Assembly: GCA_963576475.1 (NCBI GenBank)
Contig: OY754979.1
Span: 31,918,278 to 31,982,277, forward strand
DNA length: 64,000 bases
From: Molanna angustata
Lineage: Eukaryota > Arthropoda > Insecta > Trichoptera > Molannidae
Reading direction: 5' to 3'
Below, piece after piece: positions 54,591 to 64,000 of the stretch (its first letter is position 1; each line of letters opens with the position of its first letter). Under the pieces are notes generated by a model. The model was given only the letters and a program-made list of their open reading frames with translations, searched no databases and had not been told where the DNA came from. A program made the position numbers and the translations under genes.

Positions 54591-56030
54591 ATAAGGATAT
54601 ACTTTATAACTCACACTTTGTCTATATTAATAAACCAGCTGTATGTACACACGAACAATATCACGAATTATATTTATAAGTAGAGCGCGCTCGAATACCT
54701 ACATGTTGTACCTAACTTTTTCTGAATTATATTTTTTTTCCGCCGGGTATATTCAAATGTATAAATATTATTTATTTTCAATTAAATCAAAATACTCAAT
54801 ATTTTTAGCACATGGTTCAGCCCACATGCGATAAACATCAATCCATCATTCAAAATTAAATTATTTTTTCAAAGCTCAGCTGAAATTGCCCCCAAACATG
54901 TTTGCTCTTTGACGGACGCGCTGTCAATATTTACAAAAAATTACACGAAAATACCTATACAATTTGCACAGAATGAAACATGATGAATTTTATATAGGTA
55001 GATAAGTTATAACATGCATTGTGTTTATCAAATACGTAAGTATTGAATATGTACTGTATAAAAGTATTTATTTAACATGGATGAAGAGTGCGTTTACTGA
55101 TTTTTAAATTATTTATTTATTTATTTGGTAAAAATACGGCACGAATCGCCTCTTACATACCTACAACTAGAATAAAAATACACATTTTGAAAACAACACC
55201 ATTGAATAATAAAATAAATCATTTAAATCACTTGGTGAAACAAAACTTAGGTACCTACCTACCTACTTATAAAATAAAACAAAATAACAAAAACAAAATA
55301 ACAAAAAAAAGAAAATAATAAAATACAATCTGAACGAAAAGAAAAGGAAAAAAACTAATTATAAAAAAGCTAAGCATTGAAATAAAAAATAATTAAAAAA
55401 TGCAATTTTAAGTTTGTATGTAGGTACCTATATTTTATTTAGATTAAAAAATAAATGCATTTTCATGCATCTTGTATGAATAAAATAAATAAATAAACAA
55501 AAATAAAAAAATAATAACTGAAAACTAATAAGACATCTATACACTGTCTCAGAACAGGTTTTACCTTGTGAGGCAGTTTATGACAATAGTAAAATATCTG
55601 GTAACTATTATGTAACCTAAGTTAAATATATTATAATGCATTAAAAAAAATTTTGTTACTAGATTTAAGGAAAAATTGTATTTTATATAATAAATAAATA
55701 AATAAATAAAAATATTTTTTTTTACAAATTGAAAAATAAACAATAACTTTTAGGTACCTATACATTTGCAATATACAAATCTGCACCGAAAGTCGTCTCT
55801 CTCATAAAAAAATGTATATCATCTGTTTGTATTTTATGTTTAGACAGCATAAAAATGTCACCTAAATAAGAATATTAATTTCCAATATTATGGAGACGGC
55901 TGGCTAGCGAGTGATATACCTACTGTATGTGTAAAAATGGCATATTGTAATAAATCAGTTTTGTTAGTTCAGGGCTGTCCCAATTATATTATGCTGTCTA
56001 CATTAGGAAAAATCATCATCAGTGTCGTAA
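54591..56030. other. AT-rich stretch with retroposon tails
   Basis: (ATTT)n at 55106-55122, (AAAT)n at about 55483-55500 and (AATA)n at 55690-55712 look like LINE/SINE tails of otherwise unrecognisable copies. No coding sequence supported. Confidence 0.4.
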
Positions 56031-56034
56031 TCCT

Positions 56035-56175
56035 CATTTATTGAGGGTCGTGACCATCCTCTCTTCTTGTCATCATGATGTTGTGTATTTTTATCCTCCA
56101 TATCTCCCGACACATCGCCGTCCTCATTGCTCCAACCACTGATCCACCAGTAGCAGCCCTAATCTGGTCCCTATA
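56035..56175 (-). pseudogene. RTE-like C-terminal fragment
   Basis: The minus strand reads DQIRAATGGSVVGAMRTAMC then MTRREDGHDPQ and a stop, followed by an ATG-repeat tail. The GHDPQ terminus is one I know from insect RTE-like LINEs. Confidence 0.5.
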
Positions 56176-56248
56176 ATAAAAAAATATATCTATCAAATTA
56201 TATTTATTTATAATATAAACTTAACGTAGTTTACACCACTTAACTATG

Positions 56249-56312
56249 AGTACTAACTTCTACCGGTTTCAAAAACTTTAAATGTTTTCTTCTTCAGGAA
56301 GACTTACGTACT
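56249..56312 (-). ncRNA. Hammerhead ribozyme-like motif, sense copy (PLE-2 3' pLTR)
   Basis: On the minus strand, in order: CTTC (stem I), CTGAAGA (CUGANGA box), a stem II with CATTTAAAG at its apex (GAAAAC/GTTTTT with one G-T pair), GAAA, CCGG, TA, GAAG (stem I return). AGTAC at the start pairs with GTACT at the end. Stem III is the palindrome ACCGGT, too short to fold alone, so pairing would be intermolecular, as reported for type I hammerheads of PLEs. It lies in sense, just downstream of the ORF. Confidence 0.7.
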
Positions 56313-56467
56313 AAAAATTTAAAATAAAACATAGACTGTTGTTAGGTATTAAGTTTTGGGAGGAGTCAATTTTAGAAAGTAGTGGGGCGGAACAGTAAAC
56401 ATAAGTGACACTGGGTGGTTCAAATTTTTTTTTTTGTTAGGTAGTTATAAAAATATTTTATATTTTA

Positions 56468-57133
56468 TTAATTAATCGGAAATGTATTTAGAATCGGGTT
56501 GTTTGGGAAGTTTAATTGATTATTTATTATACTTTGTTTATTATTTACACTTTTTCTTATTTCTAAAATTTCTAAATCTGCTAATTTTAAATTTGAATAA
56601 CCTGTGTGCATAATCTGTAATCCCGTGTCTATGTCAAAATGATGGTTGAATTCTATAAGATGTTCAGCAAATTCCGAAAAATTATTATTATTCAAGCAAC
56701 GTAAGTGTTCTTTGACTTTGGTTTGAATGTTTCTATTAGTTTTCCCTATATAAAAATGATTACAATCTTTACATGATAATTTATAAACTCCCGACTTATC
56801 TAATTTGTTGACTTTATCTTTATTGTTTAAAATTACATTTTTTAGTCTATTGTTGGTGTAGAAAGCTGGTGAGATTGTGTCAGGGATGTTCTTTTTAATT
56901 AATTTTGCTATGTTATTATTAATGTATAAGATTTTCCGCCATTGTTTTTTGTCACTATCAATAATTTTTGGATATAAGAATTTGTCTGTATATTGTTGTT
57001 TAAGTTTTTTGTTTAAAATTCTATTGACTATTTCATCATTATAACCATTGTTAATGGCAATTTGTTTAATTGTGTTTAATTCCATTAAATAATTATTTTT
57101 TGACAAGGGAATTTTTAATAATCTATTGATCAT
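56468..57133 (-). pseudogene. PLE-2 ORF C-terminus: linker and GIY-YIG endonuclease
   Basis: 221 codons. Residues 1-100 are the RT-to-endonuclease linker (NRLLKIPLSKNNYLMELNTI). GVY is at 115-117, a CX2C pair (CKDC) at 121-124 and YIG at 128-130. KTNRNIQTKVKEH follows, with K139 where many relatives have a second arginine. Acidic LEILEIRK comes near the end. GIY-YIG enzymes nick DNA and prime reverse transcription in PLEs. The RT itself is missing because the copy is 5'-truncated. The ATG at 57133 is just the first in the fragment. The last residues NTFPIN match the PLE-1 ending (LNIFPI). Confidence 0.85.
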
Positions 57134-57158
57134 GGATTGAGTTTTATTTTTAATTTTT

Positions 57159-57222
57159 AGTACGTAAGTCTTCCTGAAGAAAAAAACATTTAAAGTTTTT
57201 GAAACCGGTAGAAGTTAGTACT
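57159..57222 (+). ncRNA. Hammerhead ribozyme-like motif, inverted copy (PLE-2 5' arm)
   Basis: Same arrangement as 56249-56312 on the opposite strand: CTTC, CTGAAGA, AT-rich stem II (AAAAAC/GTTTTT around ATTTAAA), GAAA, CCGG, TA, GAAG. It differs by A for G in stem II, which restores a Watson-Crick pair. Being antisense to the ORF, it probably reflects the inverted truncated pLTR. Confidence 0.65.
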
Positions 57223-57309
57223 CATAGTTAAGTGGTGTAAACTACGTTAAGTTTATATTATAAATAATTTATAATGTCGCCACAAAGTTATTTTCCTAAC
57301 ATTAACGAT

Positions 57310-57491
57310 ACCAATTATATTTATTTATTTATATAATATATGTACAAACATGTGTACAAAGGTGGGTTTCCCTAATTATATTTATTTATTTATATTATTT
57401 GTGTACATGTGTACAAAGGTGGGTTTCCCTAATTATATTTATTTATTTATATTATTTATGTACATGTGTACAAAGGTGGGTTTCCCCAATT
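57310..57491. repeat. Tandem repeat, about 58-63 bp x 3
   Basis: Units read AATTATATTTATTTATTTAT then GTACATGTGTACAAAGGTGG and GTTTCCC. Three near-identical copies. Confidence 0.8.
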
Positions 57492-57494
57492 AGG

Positions 57495-58125
57495 GAAAAT
57501 CATCATCATCATAAGCACGACAGCCCTGGTTGGGCCTTGGCTGAATCCAGGAGTCTCCTCCATTCCCGTCTATCCGTTGCCTTCGTTCTCCAGTTTCTAA
57601 TATTAGTTGTGGAAGCATCGGCATCGACACTGTCCATCCATCGGGTCCTTGGTCTTCCTGGTCTCCTTCGACCTTGTGGCACAGAAAGTGTGAGGCGTTT
57701 AGTGGGGTTGTCGTCGTCCATTCGGATTATGTGACCAGCCCATCTTAAGCGCCCTATCTTGATGGAACTGATCACATCGGGCTCTTTATAGGTCCGTATA
57801 GTTCCCTGTTATATCGACGACGCCAACCATTATTCTTTTTTATTGGCCCGTAGATCGTTCGAAGGATCCTTCTCCTAAAAGCCGCTATGTATCCTTCAGT
57901 TTGTTTGGTCATCACCCAGGTTTCGGAAGCATACGTGAGGACTGGCTTGATAAGTGTTTTATACAGAAGGATCTTTGTGTTTCTCCTAACCAGTTTTGAC
58001 CTTAGCTGCTTTTGTAGGGCTTAGAAGCATCTATTAGCAGCCATGATTCTTCTTTTAACTTCTTCTCGTGTATCATTGTCGCTGGTCACTGTGGAGCCGA
58101 GGTAGGTGAACTCTTTTATCACTTT
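57495..58125 (-). pseudogene. RTE fragment: post-RT region to C-terminus
   Basis: The minus strand reads EFTYLGSTVTSDNDTREEVK, KTLIKPVLTYASETWVMTKQ and FRRRILRTIYGPIKKNNGWR. After a frame change at about 57780 it reads IGRLRWAGHIIRMDDDNPTK, GRRRPGRPRTRWMDSV and ends DSAKAQPGLSCL. This is a good RTE-like series of C-terminal boxes with at least two lesions. The 3' tail is (ATG)n at 57498-57512. RT core and endonuclease are missing. Confidence 0.75.
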
Positions 58126-58824
58126 AAAAAAAGAGAAAATATAGGTATATAATTTGTAATACGTTGTTTTTATGTTAAATCCCTACCTGTATCTTCGATC
58201 TGCTGAAGGTATGTAGTCTGCTGAATTACCACACCTTACTGAAAATTTGATCTCTGCAAAAAAGTATTGAAAATAATTTTAAATAAATCTCTTATCTGAC
58301 GGGAACTAAACTCGTGTAGCCTGGACATACTTCAAACAACATATCACTACACCACCGTTGTCTGACAGTCGTGTTATTGATTTATTCTTGTGTATTTTTT
58401 AAGGGCTACATGTGTATATTTGAATCGAATTTGCCTTTTGTCGTCTTTAGGTACTAGATTCGCTCTTTCAAATAAATATATTATGATCTTTTTTTATGAA
58501 GTTGCAAAAAATGAGATGAAAAAACGTGTTGAATAGAATGTACGTTTGAGAATCGGTGATTTTAAGGATTCTGTGAGTCTGTTCAGTCCGAAATATTGTA
58601 CGGATTCAATAGACATCGTCAAATGTATTGTGATCGAATACAATAACCTCAATCACAACACTCATGGTTCTGTATTCGACCAGCGAACAAATCTATTTGG
58701 TTGGTTATAATAATATAATATATATGTAATGTAGGACATGACATGTAGGTACGTTTTCTTTATCATCTACAACATAACGAAGAGGCAAAGATGTTATATA
58801 CATAATGTGTATTAAGTACACTAT
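58126..58824. other. No gene recognised
   Basis: Spacer of ordinary composition, without ORFs above 60 codons. Confidence 0.4.
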
Positions 58825-59385
58825 GGGCCGGTATTAAACTCAAGTTTTACAAAAATATTACATATTACAGTGTCCGTTTAGGCCTAATCTTCCCTCAAAC
58901 ACGTCACTAAAACGACAAATATTTACCTCAACGTTTCTGGCGGATTAAGTACTTAACGGTAAGTCAACTGTCATTTCTCGACTCGTTGCGTTGCTAGGCA
59001 TCGAGTGTAGTTTCAGTGTTCTATCACTAGAGGCGTTAGTTGTATCGACGGTGGCGCTACACAACAAAACAAACTGACAGCCATATTGAAATTAACAAGG
59101 GCATTCGAAAGCATTATTTTGGTGAAAAAAATTAAATTTACAATGTTGGATAATAAAACAATAGTATTTCAAGTCGTAGCGTCCCTTTGTAGTTCGTATT
59201 ATTTGAGGTTATTTAAAATTTGACAGATTATAACCACAGAAAAAGTGAAATATGTCTATAATTGAAGATTTAGCAACTGACATGTCATATTGCACTGTAA
59301 TACGGAAATGGATTCAATCTCCCCTTAACATTAATCTTGAGTTTAACAAACTCAATGAGTTGAGGGCCGACTGTAATACCGGCCC
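58825..59385. mobile_element. MITE family GGGCCGGTATTA, copy 2
   Basis: 561 bp with perfect 12-bp inverted ends (GGGCCGGTATTA / TAATACCGGCCC) and TAT on both sides (58822-58824, 59386-59388), a possible 3-bp target duplication. Sub-terminal inverted AACTCAAG/CTTGAGTT. No ORF. Confidence 0.8.
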
Positions 59386-59423
59386 TATGTATTCTATGAC
59401 GCCATAGTCTAAAAGTGTATTTA

Positions 59424-59837
59424 TCTTTATATATATAATTCTTCTGTTCGTGTGTATGTCACTGAACTCTTCCTAAACGGCTGAACCTGAATGGTTTAGA
59501 TTCACAAAATGAAATTTTAAACATTAATATAATAAAAGTAAAATAAAAAACATGATTTCTTATGACTATAAATTACAATAGGTGGCGCTAATGTCGAATT
59601 AGCAATGTTTAGTTTTTTCCATCTAACAACACTAAGAAATCTGACCATAATATGCCGTATTGCAATTATATACGAACTGACGATCAATCTAACCTCAAAG
59701 TGGTTTGCGGCTCATCGAACAAGAAAATGTAGGTTTTCTCGGCGAACAATAACATCCATATGATTCATATATATGTTACATACATTTTTTTGTTTAACAA
59801 ATAGTTCGGGCAGGACAACGTCTTTCGGGTCCGCTAG
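59424..59837 (+). mobile_element. Non-autonomous Helitron, copy 2
   Basis: 414 bp. Starts TCTTTATATATATAATTCTT after A (59423) and ends GGGCAGGACAACGTCTTTCG, GGTCC, GCTAG before T (59838). Same family as 46663-48200 without the nested insert. No coding capacity. Confidence 0.88.
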
Positions 59838-59849
59838 TTAACTTATAAA

Positions 59850-59960
59850 ATTAATAACAATACATACAATCACGCCATGTACGTTTAGAGGGTAAGCAGA
59901 GAGAACCAAATGCCATACTCCTCAATTTTTTGCACACATTCTGGCTTCATTTACATCCAT
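59850..59960 (-). pseudogene. RTE 3' end, part split by a LINE
   Basis: CATACAATCACGCCATGTAC then the complement of the RTE C-terminus. It continues at 61263-61480 after the LINE insertion. Confidence 0.65.
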
Positions 59961-61268
59961 TTTTTTTTTTTTTTTAACATGTCTACGTAGGGGACGCCAG
60001 CTATTAGGATTTGGGTCCATTTTACTCTTCCGAAGAAGCGCACTACGTAGCGTTGGGAGGGGTTTGCAATCTAGAAAAGAGTTTATTAATTCGGATTTTA
60101 AAAAGACCCGGGTTGTACGAAGATGGAAACACAGAATTCGGAAGATCGTTCCACAGTCGGGCTGCTGTATTAATAAAGGAGTTCGAGAAGCGACTTGTTC
60201 GTATATGTTGAAGGTCCACTGTGAATGGATGCTGCGATTGAGTGAAGCGAGTGACTCTGTTGCGAGTGGGTGGAGGAGGGACCAAAGATGCAAGTTCTTC
60301 TGAGCAATTCCCGTGGTAGTATCTATAGAATAAACTTAAAATACCGACTCTGCGTCTGTGTTCTAGTGATTGCAATCCATCAGTCAGTGATGGATCATCA
60401 ATCAGACGTATAGCACGCCTTTGGACAGCGTCGAGGGTATTCAGTAGGTATTGGGGGGCGCCACTCCAGAGGTGACTGCCATATTCAATAATTGGGCGTA
60501 TTTGCGCTTTGTAGAGTATACAGATCTGGGTCTTAGTAAAATATCTGCGCGCTCTATATAGTACGCTCAATTTTTTGGAGGCGAGTTTCACCTTAGCTTC
60601 GATGGAGCCCTTGTAGTGTAATTGGTTCGTTATAGATACTCCAAGCAGGTCGATAGAGCTGCTGTTAGGTAGGGTGCTTCCGTTGAAAGACACTTGCAAT
60701 TCATTGGGGTTTCTCTTCGCTGAAATTAGACAGGCTTGGGTTTTTGAGACGTTAAATGAAACAAGATTACTTTCACCCCAGGTATTGATTGAGTGGAGGT
60801 AGCTATTTATTTTTTGATGAAGGTCTTTCCGGGCTTCTGATATTTCACTCTGTTTAGGAGGTTTGTCAAAAGAGAAATTGTCATGGACTGTGCTGTCATC
60901 AGCGTAACAGTGGATGGGGGCGCGTAAGAGCAAGTCATTTATATGTAGGAGGAATAGGGTTGGAGATAGAATGGACCCTTGAGGGACTCCCGCATTAATG
61001 GAATGGGGAGAAGAAGAGCAACCGTCCACTACAGTTATGACTTCGCGATCTTTTAAAAAATTCGCAATCCAAGTACACAGAGACTGGGGTAGTCCATAAG
61101 AAGGGAGTTTCATTAAGAGACCTCGGTGCCAAACCCGGTCGAAAGCTTTAGAGATGTCAAGGGCGACAGTTTGAGCTTCTCCAAAGCGTTCCATAACTCG
61201 ACCCCAAACGGATGTCACATACGCGAGTAGATCGCCACAAGATCGATTTCCACGAAATCCATATCCAT
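59955..61268 (-). mobile_element. 5'-truncated Jockey/CR1-group LINE inserted in the RTE
   Basis: ATCCAT at 59955-59960 and 61263-61268 flanks the copy (minimal target duplication). A poly(T) of 18 at 59961-59978 is the poly(A) tail of the minus-strand element. The uninterrupted RTE at 18090-18110 shows the joined target. Length 1302 bp. Confidence 0.8.
60043..61262 (-). pseudogene. LINE ORF2 fragment: RT palm to C-terminus
   Basis: The frame is open for 413 codons from 61284, but its first six residues come from the flanking RTE, so the start is not genuine. True LINE sequence begins at GYGFRGNRSC. RT motif A is ALDISKAFD (D43), the next block AGVPQGSILSP (PQGS 101-104), and the catalytic box CYADD (127-130). 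Then come LYKAQIRPIIEYGSHLWSG and the C-terminal AARLWNDLPNSVF. No RNase H follows, which fits the Jockey/CR1 groups. The absence of stops suggests a recent insertion. The endonuclease, RT fingers and ORF1 are missing. Confidence 0.82.
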
Positions 61269-61480
61269 GCATCGTCTCATACATGTTCGTCGATTGTTCA
61301 AGCTTCTTATGTTTCCTTTTTTAAAATATCATTCACATGATCATGCCATCCCTTTCTGGGGCGGCCCCTGCTATTCACTTCATCTTTTACACTCACAGAA
61401 GAGAAAATCTAGATTCTCTCTTCTGTGCTTACACTCATGTATATTTTTTTTGGTTAACCGTTCATCTTTCATTCATTCAA
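61263..61480 (-). pseudogene. RTE 3' region, second part
   Basis: ATCCATGCATCGTCTCATAC onward matches 18096-18250 (TCACATGATCATGCCATCCC, GGGGCGGCCCCTGCTATTCA). Antisense to the GRPRKSWHDHIN region. Confidence 0.65.
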
Positions 61481-61559
61481 TATGCCCCAACCATATTAGG
61501 GCATTCACATTCATTTTAAGTACTTAAAATATCCTTCTTTATATTGCATTCTCGCCTTA

Positions 61560-62945
61560 TGTCCTTATTTTTTATTTTATCATAATAATAATAATAAAAT
61601 ACTTTTATTGTTTTATACAACGTGGCGGACTTATTGCCCGCAGGCAATCTCTACAAGTTAACCACCATGGTAAATACAGCCAGTAACAGGGATAGAAGAA
61701 TACAAATAGAGAAATAGAAAAAAAAAATACTAAATGAATAAAAAAAAAATCAATAAATAAATCAATCATAACTTAAAAATACAAAGTCAAATATAAGAAA
61801 CAAAAAATAATATATTTATAAATAAGAACAAAAATAAGAATAATAAAAAATACATCAGATAGATACACTATGCTTATTGGATGGAGGATAGGAGAGGAGA
61901 AAGGAAGAGGGATAAAGGGAAAAATACGTTAATTTGTGTTTATGTGGATAGAAAGTGTGACTTCAGACGCTTTTTGAATGCTATTAAATTAGTGGCATCT
62001 CTGATACTCTCCGGCTGCTGGATAGATTCCACATCCGAGCTGCATGAACTGTGAACGAGTAAGTATAAGTAGAGGTGTGGTGTATTGGTATTGTAAGTGT
62101 GCTATTATGTTGGGACCGTAAGTAAGTATAAGTAGAGGTGTGGTGTATTGGTATTGTAAGTGTGCTATTATGTTGGGACCGTAAGTAAGTATAAGTAGAG
62201 GTGTGGTGTATTGGTATTGTAAGTGTGCTATTATGTTGGGACCGTAAGTAAGTATAAGTAGAGGTGTGGTGTATTGGTATTGTAAGTGTGCTATTATGTT
62301 GGGACCGTAAGTAAGTATAAGTAGAGGTGTGGTGTATTGGTATTGTAAGTGTGCTATTATGTAGGGACCGTAAGTAAGTATAAGTAGAGGTGTGGTGTAT
62401 TGGTATTGTTTAGTGTGCTATTATGTTAGGACCGTAAGTAAGTATAAGTAGAGGTGTGGTGTATTGGTATTGTAAGTGTGCTATTATGTTGGGACCGTAA
62501 GTAAGTATAAGTAGAGGTGTGGTGTATTGGTATTGTAAGTGTGCTATTATGTTGGGACCGTAAGTAAGTATAAGTAGAGGTGTGGTGTATTGGTATTGTA
62601 TGTAAGTGTGCTATTATGTTGGGACCGTAAGTTAAGGCCATGTGAGGATAAGTGGGCGAATTTCTCTTTGAGGTACGTGGGTGTAAGAGGGTTATTAAGG
62701 ATTTGGTAGAGTAGGGAAAGAACATGTGAATCTCTTCGTTGACGGATCTTTAACCAATTCAGTCGTTGCCTGCTCTCGGACACGTGGTCGAACTTCCTGA
62801 GTCCAAACACGTATCGAATGCAGACATTTTGTAACCGTTCGAGTTTGTTAATTTGTTCTTCAGTTGCATCCAGGTAGGCAACGTCAGCGTAGTCAAGTAA
62901 TGGTAGCATGAGTTGTTGAGTTAGAGTGATTTTAGTCTTAACTGG
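61560..62945 (-). pseudogene. GGTTGG-tail LINE: ORF2 C-terminus with internal tandem array
   Basis: From 62909 down the minus strand reads LLDYADVAYLDATEEQINKL, NVCIRYVFGLRKFDHVSESR and RQRRDSHVLSLLYQILNNPL, then YLKEKFAHLSSHGL before the tandem array (62054-62640). Coding resumes after the array with FTVHAARMWN and, after a frame change, RDATNLIAFKKRLKSHFLST and stop (about 61945). The 3' UTR contains the complement of GTGGCGGACTTATTGCCCGC and a (TAA)n end at about 61566-61580. 5'-truncated. Confidence 0.8.
62054..62640. repeat. 63-bp tandem array, about 9 units, inside LINE coding sequence
   Basis: Unit: GTAAGTAAGTATAAGTAGAG, GTGTGGTGTATTGGTATTGT, AAGTGTGCTATTATGTTGGG, ACC. Units start every 63 bp (for example ACC ending at 62117 and 62180). 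One unit has a 1-nt expansion (TTTAGTG near 62408) and the last has 4 extra nt. As 63 is divisible by 3, the LINE frame is preserved and reads as a 21-residue repeat. Confidence 0.92.
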
Positions 62946-62954
62946 TAAATAACT

Positions 62955-63030
62955 GGTATATCATAATAATAATAATAATAATTTGTATAGCGCCGTTTAA
63001 TGATTCAAGATCATTCCAAGGGCGCTATCA
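62955..63030 (-). repeat. L2/CR1-type LINE 3' tail
   Basis: The complement reads GATAGCGCCCTTGGAATG and AAACGGCGCTATACAAATT then (ATT)n, matching the 3' end at 37890-37957. Confidence 0.55.
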
Positions 63031-63215
63031 TATACCTATCGTTTGATTACATACTATTTTCTACGGCATTTATTCTACTTTCATGCGTCTTTTGCCACGT
63101 CCATGTTTCACTGGCATACGTCAAAGTCGGCATTACAATTTCATTATGTACGGCAATTATAGCTTCCTTTGAGATGCTTGGATTGGACAGTTCTGAGTGA
63201 TCTGTTTATTCTATT
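63031..63215 (-). pseudogene. RTE fragment
   Basis: The minus strand reads AVHNEIVMPTLTYASETWTW then QKTHESRINAVENSM and a stop. RINAVE continues in homologues into the part present at 42843 (INAVEMRSLRRMCG). Confidence 0.6.
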
Positions 63216-64000
63216 TCCTGCCACAATTATTCTTTATCAGGTTTTCCATTCCATTCCATAAAATTCAAATCGGGTATTTTATGATTGCGTAATATATTTT
63301 GATATTTGTATACGCATACATTGGATTTTTTGTCAAAAAAATATATGTGCTGAAGTCGGGTATTGTAGTAAAATGTTTTTTCCAACTAACCTACGTACAT
63401 ACTCGATGTGAACAGCCTTGAGTAAATTCGGTAGGTACAATAGTATTATTATTTATTTATTTTATTTTTATTTTATTAAAAGGGTACATCGACAGACATC
63501 CAGCTCACAATTCTCACAAAAAGAAAACAATATTGGTTATTACTACGAGTGCTGGACGTCCAATTATGGATGCACACAAAATTACATGAGCTCTCACTCA
63601 ATCACATACGCAAGTTACACAAGTACATAAATTAGAATAATTCGGCTACAAAAGTTAAGTAAAAAAGAAAAAGAAAAAAAAAGTTACACAATAGTTGTTC
63701 TTTAAAAAGAATTTACAACTGAGTATATAGGTACAGACTGATCACGATAGTTTGGAAAGGGATGTAGGAATTGTGCTCTGCTTATTTACTTTCTTTACGT
63801 GTCCGGATAGACTAGATCCTTCCATTCCAGTGAATTGCAGCACCACTTCCCAAGGCACTTACTACAGCTCATATCTCTTCCCATGTTTCTGCAGACAATA
63901 AGATGCTTATCATCCTGGATCTCTAAGTAATCATATGTAAGAAACATCCCATTTCTTTCCTATATGTCACATTTGCCAAACTATAGGCTATATGCTAAAA
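63216..64000. other. No gene recognised
   Basis: AT-rich with an (ATTT)n/(TTTTA)n tract at 63445-63480, which resembles the tail of a minus-strand retroposon. Nothing else is supported up to the window edge. Confidence 0.35.

Larger units (their letters stand above)
56204..57272 (-). mobile_element. Penelope-like element (PLE-2), 5'-truncated, with inverted pLTR arms
   Basis: Arms at about 56204-56322 and 57144-57272 are inverted copies (TTTATAATATAAACTTAACG and its complement at the outside; AGTACGTAAGTCTTCCTGAA inside). Between them lies a 221-codon ORF with a GIY-YIG domain on the minus strand. Penelope-like elements combine RT with GIY-YIG and have pLTRs, often with an inverted 5' fragment. 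Both arms carry a hammerhead-like motif. Confidence 0.85.

Noticed and set aside
1..64000. CRISPR arrays, bacterial operons or phage genes
   Set aside because: The tandem arrays lack spacer-repeat alternation, and the coding content is entirely that of eukaryotic retroelements.

Overview
This is eukaryotic nuclear DNA, most likely from a moth or butterfly (Lepidoptera). The evidence is: AT-rich intergenic sequence; Helitrons with the TC...CTAG ends I remember from Lepidoptera; tRNA-headed SINEs; R4/Dong, I-type, CR1/Jockey-type and RTE retrotransposons; and frequent GTAGGTACCTAC-like strings. I found no host protein-coding gene, rRNA or functional tRNA. Every convincing coding signal belongs to a transposable element (TE). 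No database search was possible, so clade names rest on motif recognition.

Layout. 1-5 kb: LINE remnants, SINE copies and a Penelope-like (PLE) fragment. 5-12 kb: mostly unrecognised AT-rich DNA with a LINE remnant at 6.2-6.9 kb and an RTE-like end at 8.6 kb. 12-20 kb: an endonuclease fragment of an R2/R4-type element, many RTE 3' ends, one of them inserted in a MITE with a 13-bp target duplication, and one copy of a GGGCCGGTATTA-ended MITE. 21-23.5 kb: a tRNA-derived SINE with an R4/Dong element in its TTA-repeat tail. 24 kb: a 42-bp minisatellite. 25.5-31.1 kb: the best preserved gene set, a full-length I-type retrotransposon on the minus strand with two ORFs, poly(A) tail, 15-bp target duplication and one homopolymer frameshift. 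32-43 kb: paired repeats, three hairpin-type elements (one of 648 bp flanked by TTAA), a 22-bp minisatellite split by an RTE, and an L2/CR1-like LINE end. 43-54.5 kb: LINE ends, a Helitron with a nested inverted-repeat element, a LINE interrupted by a 607-bp GC-rich insert, a possible solo LTR, and an inverted-repeat element inside an RTE. 55-58 kb: a second PLE with a GIY-YIG endonuclease and two copies of a hammerhead ribozyme-like motif, then an RTE fragment. 58.8-64 kb: a second MITE copy, a second Helitron, a LINE nested in an RTE, and a LINE whose ORF contains a 63-bp tandem array.

The elements interact rather than forming operons. LINEs supply enzymes that SINEs appear to borrow through shared 3' tails. 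Repeats created by one element serve as landing sites for another (Dong in a SINE tail, RTE in a minisatellite, I element in a SINE). The most interesting signals are the hammerhead-like motifs of the two PLEs, the near-intact I element with a DPE-like internal promoter, the 648-bp TTAA hairpin element, and the GC-rich insert of unknown origin.
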